This document shows positions 59,101 to 64,000 of a DNA stretch of 64,000 bases, piece by piece. This stretch comes from Armatimonadota bacterium (lineage in GTDB: Bacteria > Armatimonadota > HRBIN16). The DNA lies in the NCBI GenBank assembly GCA_026003175.1, contig BPGT01000001.1, positions 1,154,839 through 1,218,838 on the forward strand. Direction: 5' to 3'. The notes below the pieces were generated by a model. It was given only the letters and a program-made list of their open reading frames with translations, was not told the DNA's origin and ran no database searches. How positions within the stretch are numbered: the first letter of the stretch is position 1; each line of letters opens with the position of its first letter. The position numbers and the translations under genes are program-made.

Positions 59101-59598
59101 CTGCACACATCGGTTACAGGGAATATAATTCGGTGGGTCATTCAGGCAGTGTTCGATATCGATCACGTAAGCACCCGGCACCGATTGGGGAATAGGGGTG
59201 TAAATGGCTTTGCGAGCAGCCATTCCCGCGTCGAATTCGTTGGGAAGCACTACCGGACACACGTTCGCGCATTCCCCGCAGCGGGTACACCCATCGGTCA
59301 CGTAGCGCGCTCGCTGCAGAATGGTGGCACGGAAGTTGCCCGCTTCCCCTTCGAGTTGCTCCACTTCCGACAGAGCCAGTATCTCGATGTTCGGGTGAAG
59401 CCCCACCTCCGACATCTTGGGCGCCTCGATGCAGATGGAGCAGTCCAGCGTGGGGAAGTTTTTATCGAGAATCGCCATTTTGCCGCCGATGGTGGCTTCG
59501 CGCTCCACCAACACCACCCTTGCGCCGGCGTTTGCCAGATCCAGCGCAGCCTGAATGCCGGCAATGCCTCCACCGATTATCATTACCGTGTCGCTCAT
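56143..59598 (-). CDS. HdrA-HdrA-MvhD fusion protein (QmoA-QmoB-like)
   Basis: 1151 residues. Module 1 (1-440) is a truncated, QmoA-like HdrA: FAD site MIIGGGIAGIQAALDLA, clusters CTRCGECANVC (104-114) and CNRCVQAC (161-168), and VGSRDRRFFRHCSRFCCMYS. Module 2 (455-1000) is a full HdrA with the N-terminal FVCHCGTNIAGVVDVE, FAD site VVGGGVAGMTAAAALA (597-612), CVGSREGDIGCSRYCCSSMM and two 4Fe-4S sites, CIGCMGCVKVC (930-940) and CMGCGTCAAEC (963-973). Module 3 (1004-1115) is MvhD (FTCNWCSYAGADLAGIEKRQ, VTGCRLTETGSDCHYN). HdrA flavins can bifurcate electrons. It overlaps korC by four bases and is followed two bases later by hdrCB. Confidence 0.93.
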   Translation of the reverse strand: MSDTVMIIGGGIAGIQAALDLANAGARVVLVEREATIGGKMAILDKNFPTLDCSICIEAPKMSEVGLHPNIEILALSEVEQLEGEAGNFRATILQRARYVTDGCTRCGECANVCPVVLPNEFDAGMAARKAIYTPIPQSVPGAYVIDIEHCLNDPPNYIPCNRCVQACGPKAIDLLMPSERRLVREVGAVIIATGYDLIDPRLLHEYGYGTHPDILTSIEFERLLTSAGPTGGEIVRPSDGKHPHDLLFVLCVGSRDRRFFRHCSRFCCMYSIKHAYQAMDHGVPGVTVLYMDIRAYGKGFDDFWTRTRDAGARFIRGRPARIEPADDGRLLVTYERTDGAVRVTEPYDMVVLATAVSPPDGLSELAKRLGVECDEDGFIKVAEAQGGAVLTSRPGVYVAGCAGAPKDIPDSVTEAGAAAAMALTHLTRRYWTQPAYAKETVSGAASDVFPPRVGVFVCHCGTNIAGVVDVERVVEFAKTLPDVVYAGHQMFSCAGNTQAEIEETIRRERINRVVVAACSPRTHESIFRGVLQRAGLNQYLLEMANIRNLNSWVHKDYKEAATIKAMDMVWMAVEKARRLLPASPSHLPIVQKALVVGGGVAGMTAAAALARQGFETHLVEKNPYLGGLLTQLDELSPSGMKAAEVIEARKKEMERSGVHVHLSTTVETIGGVVGNFVARLSDGQELQVGAVVIATGAVPYSPVEFEYGSNPRVITNLQLEDLLQRNAVEAERITLISCVGSREGDIGCSRYCCSSMMGQALRLRQMGKKVRVVSKDIRTYSRQAEELYEQAMRAGVQFFRYDSDRPPREAITLQDGMVRFTDTLLNAQVHIPTDLVVLVVGLQPAQNHIAEQLQLSRSADGFLMELHPKLGPVETAVQGVFLAGTVQGAKDVREAVAQGMAAAAKAGALLAQGVIEKEPLTAQVDPDKCIGCMGCVKVCPFNAIEPTGPVREGKVRILEAACMGCGTCAAECSNDAITMPFFTKEQILAQIDAALVQNPEEKCIVFTCNWCSYAGADLAGIEKRQYPPSSRVIRTMCSGRFERSFIEHAFEKGAGAVLVTGCRLTETGSDCHYNYANRQTLKRFQFWHRRLTRLGLEPERLQLQWISAAEGKEFAEKLKEMDEIVQRYARKVRSGEAATPQPEPVHSGGE

Positions 59599-60134
59599 AG
59601 CACACGCTCCCCTACCAAGGCGTATTCATAGCCTCGCTCAAAGGCGTTCAGGTTTAACGGGACAACGCGCGCGGGAAGAGTGTTTTCTATTGCTTTCTGC
59701 ACGGACTCGCGGCGCAACCAGCCGGTTACTGCCGTGAAGTAGCCCAGAGTGACGATGTTTGCCACGATTCGCCGACCGAGCTCCTCTGCCAGGCGCGTAG
59801 CGGGCACGCGAAACGGTCGGTCACTCTCCAGAGGGGTAACCAGGTCCTCCTCAATAATGAGCAGAGCGTCAGGGCGTGCAGTAGGACGGAAGCGGGTATA
59901 TGCCTCTTGCGAAAGGGTGATGAGCACATCGGGCTCCAACACAAAGGGGTAGTCAATCGGCTCATCGGAAATCACCACGTTCGAGCTGGATGCTCCGCCT
60001 CGCGCCTCCGGTCCATAGGACTGGGTCATCACCGCCTCCAGCCCCTCGTACAGGGCAAAGGCTTTACCCAGGATATAGCCTGCCAGCACCACACCCTGTC
60101 CTCCAAATCCGGCGATGCGTATCTCTCGGCGCAC
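59595..60134 (-). CDS. korC: 2-oxoacid:ferredoxin oxidoreductase gamma subunit
   Basis: 179 residues from a GTG start with GGGGGTGAG upstream. REIRIAGFGGQGVVLAGYIL, EAVMTQSYGPEARGGASSSN and VVISDEPIDYPFVLEPDVLI are the standard KorC/VorC gamma pattern; LGRRIVANIVTLGYFTAVTG closes it. It completes the Kor enzyme with the alpha, beta and ferredoxin subunits. The stop overlaps the hdrA start (ATGA), indicating coupled synthesis of Kor and HdrA. Confidence 0.94.
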   Translation of the reverse strand: MRREIRIAGFGGQGVVLAGYILGKAFALYEGLEAVMTQSYGPEARGGASSSNVVISDEPIDYPFVLEPDVLITLSQEAYTRFRPTARPDALLIIEEDLVTPLESDRPFRVPATRLAEELGRRIVANIVTLGYFTAVTGWLRRESVQKAIENTLPARVVPLNLNAFERGYEYALVGERVL

Positions 60135-60152
60135 CTTGGCTCACCCCCCGGT

Positions 60153-60998
60153 TTACGATAGTTTATCTTCCAAACGGACGGGACGGAAAACCGGATGCTC
60201 TCCGTCCACAAACCGCCCGACAACTATCGGTCGTTCCTCGCGAAGGTCTACCTGCAAAGCTTCCCATGGTGTCTCCTCAGGAATCCGCCCCGCCAGCACG
60301 CACCGGCGGCGATACAACCACATCTCCTCAACGCCTTCGTCGATGTTGTTGGACCTGCCGAACCCCACAGGGCATGGAGCCAGCACCTCGATAAAAGCGA
60401 AACCGGGTTTACGGAAAGCGTAAAGGATGTCCTCCTTAACCTGGCGGGCGTGAATGGCTGTCCACCGAGAGACAAAGTTCGCCCCCGCAGCCGCCAGCAG
60501 GTAGGGCAGATTAAAGGGCTGTTCAGGGTTACCGTAGGGCGTGGTGGTGGTTCTGGCTCCTACCGGCGTGGTGGGACCGACCTGTCCGCCGGTCATACCG
60601 TAGTTGAAATTGTTGATGCAGATGACTTTAATATCCACGTTGCGACGCGCAGCGTGAATCAGGTGGTTGCCCCCGATCGCCGCCAGGTCCCCATCCCCAC
60701 TGAACACGGTGACCGTCAGCTCCGGTTTGACCAGCTTCAGCCCGGTAGCGAAGGGGATAGGGCGTCCATGCGTGGTGTGGTACGAGTCCAGGTTCATGTA
60801 GCCCGGTGTGCGCGCGGCACATCCGATGCCCGATACGATGATATGCCGCTCCACAGGGATACCGGATTCCAGAATCGCCTGTGCGTAGCAGCGCATCACG
60901 ATGCCGATACCGCACCCCGGACACCAGATGTGCGGCATCCGGTCGGTGCGAATCAGTTCATCCAGCGGATGCTTTTCGGCGACCAATGTATGCGCCAC
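60153..60998 (-). CDS. korB: 2-oxoacid:ferredoxin oxidoreductase beta subunit (TPP-binding)
   Basis: 281 residues. HIWCPGCGIGIVMRCYAQAI, VSGIGCAARTPGYMNLDSYH, TTHGRPIPFATGLKLVKPEL and VTVFSGDGDLAAIGGNHLIH give the TPP site with GDGD and a downstream NNFNYGMTGGQVGPTTP. The sequence is closest to 2-oxoglutarate-type KorB, so 2-oxoglutarate to succinyl-CoA is the likely reaction. The GTG start at 60998 is set by GGAGGT eight bases upstream; an ATG at 61022 would place that site inside the gene. It overlaps korA by 41 bases. Confidence 0.95.
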   Translation of the reverse strand: MAHTLVAEKHPLDELIRTDRMPHIWCPGCGIGIVMRCYAQAILESGIPVERHIIVSGIGCAARTPGYMNLDSYHTTHGRPIPFATGLKLVKPELTVTVFSGDGDLAAIGGNHLIHAARRNVDIKVICINNFNYGMTGGQVGPTTPVGARTTTTPYGNPEQPFNLPYLLAAAGANFVSRWTAIHARQVKEDILYAFRKPGFAFIEVLAPCPVGFGRSNNIDEGVEEMWLYRRRCVLAGRIPEETPWEALQVDLREERPIVVGRFVDGEHPVFRPVRLEDKLS

Positions 60999-62148
60999 GA
61001 GTTGCCACCTCCTCAATCGCATCGAGGATGGGCGCCGGTGGAATCATCGCGCCACCGGCATGGTTCACGCCGATTACCGGCTGGGCGACATAACGCTCCA
61101 CCTCACAAATCATCTGCCCGAGGTTCATCTCCGCCACGATGAACGCCTCCGTCTGTGGAGCCAGCTCCCGAAGCGGTTTCTCGGGGAACGGCCAGAGCGA
61201 AATCAGGCGCAGCAATCCTGCGGGGATACCCGCAGCGCGTGCTTGCGCTACCGCCCGGCGTGCGGAACGGGCGGTGCATCCGTAGGAGATAACCACAATC
61301 CGCGCGTCTTCCAGAGAGTACCCCTCGTAGCGTATCATGGTGTCCGCGTTACGGCGTACCTTCTCCACCAGTCGAGTGACCAGGCGATGGTGCGTCTCCG
61401 CCGACATATCCGGGTAACCCCGCTCGTCGTGGGTCAAACCGGTGAAATGCACCCGATAGCCCTCTCCGGCATGGGCAAGCGGGGGCACCAGGTCGTTGTC
61501 CTCTGCAAGGAAGGGGCGGAAGCCGTTTTCGGGAGGCACTGTCGGACGTTTGCGTTCCCAGCGAGGGATTTGTTCCTCTGGGGGAATCACCACCCGCTCC
61601 ACCATATGTCCGACCACCTCGTCTGACATGACCATGACCGGAATGCGAAACCGGTCCGCCACGTTGAAGGCAAGCACCGTCAGGTCGAACATCTCCTGAG
61701 GCGACCAGGGAGCATAGGCGGCGATTCCGTAGTCGCCATGAGACCCCCAGCGCGCCTGCATCACGTCCGCCTGCCCGGGCAGCGTGGGTAGACCGGTGGA
61801 GGGAGAACCGCGTTGTACGTCAACGATAACAATGGGAATCTCCATCATCACCGCCAGCCCGATGTTCTCCATCATGAGGCTGAAGCCCGGTCCAGAGGTG
61901 GCGGACATCGACCGCACGCCGGCGGCGGATGCACCGACAATAGCCAGGATGCTGGCGATTTCGTCCTCCATCTGGATGAAAACACCGTCTACTTCTGGCA
62001 GCCGCTGTGCCATCCTCTCGGCAATCTCGGTAGAGGGCGTAATGGGGTATCCTGCGAAGAAGCGACATCCCGCTGCAATGGCTCCCTCCGTACAGGCGTG
62101 GTCACCGTGCATGAAGTGTTCACCGGTGAGAACAGCGCGACTTTTCAT
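60958..62148 (-). CDS. korA: 2-oxoacid:ferredoxin oxidoreductase alpha subunit
   Basis: 396 residues. HACTEGAIAAGCRFFAGYPI, TPSTEIAERMAQRLPEVDGV, FIQMEDEIASILAIVGASAA and MSATSGPGFSLMMENIGLAV are the typical KorA N-terminal pyrimidine-binding domain. ARIVVISYGCTARSARRAVA and LLRLISLWPFPEKPLRELAP form the C-terminal domain. The ATG at 62148 overlaps the korD stop (ATGA). Without a fused gamma domain, it belongs to the four-subunit KorABCD type. Confidence 0.95.
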   Translation of the reverse strand: MKSRAVLTGEHFMHGDHACTEGAIAAGCRFFAGYPITPSTEIAERMAQRLPEVDGVFIQMEDEIASILAIVGASAAGVRSMSATSGPGFSLMMENIGLAVMMEIPIVIVDVQRGSPSTGLPTLPGQADVMQARWGSHGDYGIAAYAPWSPQEMFDLTVLAFNVADRFRIPVMVMSDEVVGHMVERVVIPPEEQIPRWERKRPTVPPENGFRPFLAEDNDLVPPLAHAGEGYRVHFTGLTHDERGYPDMSAETHHRLVTRLVEKVRRNADTMIRYEGYSLEDARIVVISYGCTARSARRAVAQARAAGIPAGLLRLISLWPFPEKPLRELAPQTEAFIVAEMNLGQMICEVERYVAQPVIGVNHAGGAMIPPAPILDAIEEVATRGAYIGRRKASAG

Positions 62149-62417
62149 AGAGAGTCCACCTCCACCGAGAAGATGGCAAATTCGGGGCATATTAACATGC
62201 AGAACTGGCAGTTCACACAGGCTTCTTCTTTGCCTGGAGCCACTTCCGGGTAATGGTAGCCTTTGCTGTTGCGCGCAGTGGAGACCCGCAGCACCTCGCG
62301 GGGGCAGAAATCAACACACATCCTGCAGCCTTTACAGCGATCAGGAATCAGATACACCTGGCCGCGGGGAACGCGCACCCTGTGTACATCCACGGGTTGC
62401 CGTGCGTAGACCTTCAT
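62145..62417 (-). CDS. korD: 2-oxoacid:ferredoxin oxidoreductase delta subunit (2x 4Fe-4S ferredoxin)
   Basis: 90 residues. Two ferredoxin motifs, CKGCRMCVDFCPREVL and CVNCQFCMLICPEFAI, give two 4Fe-4S clusters that carry electrons from the TPP site. GGAGGGG just upstream selects the ATG at 62417; in-frame ATGs at 62429 and 62456 are alternatives. It is the first gene of the seven-gene operon korD-korA-korB-korC-hdrA-hdrCB-etfAB. The palindrome at 62472-62485 lies 55 bases upstream. Confidence 0.93.
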   Translation of the reverse strand: MKVYARQPVDVHRVRVPRGQVYLIPDRCKGCRMCVDFCPREVLRVSTARNSKGYHYPEVAPGKEEACVNCQFCMLICPEFAIFSVEVDSL

Positions 62418-62456
62418 ATGCCCCTCCATTGGAGCATCATGCCCGCCTGTGGGCAT

Positions 62457-62969
62457 AGTGATAATCTACCGTTGCAACGTTGCAAACGCAGTCTGTCCGT
62501 TCGCCTGTGGTAATCTTCTGTTGCTTTGTTGCACAGATATAAACAGATATAATGGGAGATTACCTACTTCCTCGCAATGATACCGAATAGTGCATATCAT
62601 GTCATTGCGAAGCACGAAGTGCCGAAGCACTCCCCTCCAATAAGATGTTTGCAACAAAGCCGTCTTTCATTTTATCTCACGGAACCCAGACAGTTACTAT
62701 GTCTATTAAGTTTATTGACTTGAATATGTATAGCGATTGTATCTTATTACTTTCTACTATTATTATACCACGCTTTAAATTCACGTCAATAGTACATCGC
62801 CGAATTCTTCATATTTTTGTTACTGCGCGGGAGTGTTAAGATAAAGCGGGCATGTGGCTGCAGCTTGCAAATTGCGCTCCCTTCACGGCTCGCAACGGCA
62901 CCGCAGGGTAATTGGGGGTGAACAGCAAAATGGGTATCTGTAAAGAGAGCTTTTGTTTTGGAGGAGGCG
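62457..62969. other. 513-base intergenic stretch, partly AT-rich, between kor operon and symporter gene
   Basis: No gene is supported. It holds a 14-bp palindrome (62472-62485), a direct repeat CAGATATAA at about 62535-62556 that runs into a TATAAT (62550-62555), a half copy of a family B-like repeat (62600-62632), and an AT-rich block at about 62680-62830 that stands out from the window's base composition. Promoters for the divergent flanking genes must lie here but are not clear. Confidence 0.5.
62472..62485. promoter_or_regulatory. Perfect palindromic operator candidate upstream of korD
   Basis: TTGCAACGTTGCAA is a perfect 14-bp palindrome with a central CG, the form of many LacI-family operators. 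On the minus strand it supplies TTGCAA, which could double as the -35 box of the kor operon promoter. No regulator gene is adjacent. Confidence 0.45.
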
Positions 62970-64000
62970 ATGGAGCCAGCTGTTCACGTCAGCACGATAG
63001 ACTACATCATCATTGTCGCCTATCTGATATTTGCCCTGGTAATAGGTGCGCTGTTGGGTCGGCGTGCGTCCAGAAGTCTGGCGGAGTATTTTGCGGCGGG
63101 GCGCACCCTTCCCTGGTGGCTGGCAGGCACAAGCATGGTTGCCACTACCTTCGCTGCCGATACACCGCTGGCGGTTTCCGGACTGGTACGCACGCAGGGC
63201 GTAGCAGGCAACTGGTTCTGGTGGAACGGTGTGCTTGCTAACATGTTGGGCACGTTTGTGTTTGCTCCCCTCTGGCGACGCAGTAGTGTACTGACCGATC
63301 TCGAGTTCATCCAGCTGCGTTACGACGGGAAGGCAGCGCACTTTCTACGTGGTTTTCGAGTGCTGTACTCCTCTTTGATTTACAATTCCATCGTGATGGG
63401 CTGGGTGATTCTGGGGGCATCCAAGATTGTGCGCGCGACCTTTGGCTGGGATCCGTGGGAGACTCTTGGTGTGCTGATTGTCATCACCTTCGTCTACACG
63501 CTGAGCGCCGGATTATGGGGGGTGGTCATGACCGACCTGCTGCAGTTCATCCTGGCGGTAACGGGGGCGGTATGGCTGGGTATCGCCGCCCTCAATGCGG
63601 TGGGCGGCAGCTCCTCTCTGGTGAGCCAGCTGGCGGAGCGGGGGCTGCTGGAAAGATTGGCTATCGTCCCCACACCTGAAATGCAGGCTCTGTGGGTGGC
63701 TTTCCTGACGTACATGCTGTTGCAGTGGTGGTCGGTAGGGCGCCCTGACGGAGAAGGTTACATCGCCCAGCGCATCCTGTCCACCCGCGACGAAAGGCAC
63801 GCCACACTGGCTTTTCTCTGGTTCGCCTTCGCGCACTATGTGATACGTCCTTGGTGGTGGTTGCTGGTTGGTCTGGCTTCGCTCATCCTCATTCCCGGCG
63901 CCATCTCCAAAGAGCTGGGCGGCGACGAGGGAGCGTATCCGATACTGATGGGCAGGTTATTGCCCGCAGGTGCGCTGGGCATTATGGTCGCCTCACTGCT
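62970..64000 (+). CDS. Sodium:solute symporter family protein (3' end beyond window)
   Basis: 343 complete codons are visible and the frame is open at the right edge. The ATG at 62970 follows TTGGAGGAGGCG. The sequence has the SSS pattern: DYIIIVAYLIFALVIGALLG as helix 1, RSLAEYFAAGRTLPWWLAGT, SMVATTFAADTPLAVSGLVR, LWRRSSVLTDLEFIQLRYDG and SAGLWGVVMTDLLQFILAVT. Members use Na+ to import sugars, amino acids, carboxylates or vitamins; the substrate is unknown. At least eight membrane helices lie in the visible part. It is divergent from the kor operon. Confidence 0.88.
   Translation, partial: MEPAVHVSTIDYIIIVAYLIFALVIGALLGRRASRSLAEYFAAGRTLPWWLAGTSMVATTFAADTPLAVSGLVRTQGVAGNWFWWNGVLANMLGTFVFAPLWRRSSVLTDLEFIQLRYDGKAAHFLRGFRVLYSSLIYNSIVMGWVILGASKIVRATFGWDPWETLGVLIVITFVYTLSAGLWGVVMTDLLQFILAVTGAVWLGIAALNAVGGSSSLVSQLAERGLLERLAIVPTPEMQALWVAFLTYMLLQWWSVGRPDGEGYIAQRILSTRDERHATLAFLWFAFAHYVIRPWWWLLVGLASLILIPGAISKELGGDEGAYPILMGRLLPAGALGIMVASL

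Noticed and set aside
58027-59631. 534-codon open frame on the plus strand opposite hdrA
   Set aside because: It is wholly antisense to a gene with excellent motifs, its translation is Arg/His/Ala-rich without domains, and no ribosome site precedes it.

Overview
The window looks like chromosomal DNA of a moderately GC-rich, diderm bacterium with mostly housekeeping content. Outer-membrane traits are an LptC-LptA-LptB-LptF cluster, an outer-membrane barrel protein, a PEP-CTERM exported protein and an Lnt-like acyltransferase. Strong AGGAGG sites, frequent GTG/TTG starts, a Firmicutes-like L10 leader RNA, a TPR-YidC fusion, DUF455 and DUF3084 genes and many small dispersed palindromes suggest a deep Terrabacteria lineage such as Armatimonadota. 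That placement is inference. No rRNA, tRNA, CRISPR array, transposase or phage gene was recognised.

Layout. 1-9.2 kb: edge of an M20 dipeptidase, an Lnt-like CN-hydrolase, an ADP-ribosylglycohydrolase, a GYD protein, a radical SAM protein, a DppA-type aminopeptidase, a macrodomain protein, folP and a TPR gene, then a repeat-rich gap. 9.2-15.6 kb: a SIMPL protein, tlyA, then rpmH-rnpA-yidD-yidC-jag, acpS, purN and an aldo/keto reductase. 15.7-22 kb: an Eis-like acetyltransferase, a DUF951 protein, two uncharacterised exported proteins, a sugar isomerase-like protein and a DUF455 protein. 22-28.4 kb: leader-controlled rplJ-rplL, the lpt genes, a DUF3084 coiled-coil protein and a RuvC-like nuclease. 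28.4-37.6 kb: a GH99-like protein, then on the minus strand era-topA-recQ(PRTase)-dprA. 38-44 kb: an unusual ClpC-N-domain/ornithine carbamoyltransferase fusion, a glycosyltransferase, tyrS and a sugar ABC pair lacking its ATPase. 44-51 kb: the PEP-CTERM protein, then a DUF4242 / acyl-CoA-dehydrogenase-like / ABC importer / porin cluster. 51-53 kb: a frameshifted sugar isomerase gene and a PflA-like radical SAM gene.

53.1-62.4 kb (minus strand) is the most striking region: a tightly packed seven-gene operon, korD-korA-korB-korC-hdrA-hdrCB-etfAB. It joins a 2-oxoacid:ferredoxin oxidoreductase to a 1151-residue HdrA-HdrA-MvhD fusion (like QmoA joined to QmoB), a fused HdrC-HdrB protein and a single-chain EtfA-EtfB flavoprotein. 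The arrangement predicts a flavin-based electron-transfer or bifurcation system linking 2-oxoacid oxidation, ferredoxin and an ETF. A perfect palindrome lies just upstream and may be its operator. The window ends inside a sodium:solute symporter gene.

The strongest candidates for something undescribed are the Clp_N-OTC fusion and the Kor-Hdr/Qmo-Etf operon. The RecQ-PRTase/divergent-DprA pair follows.
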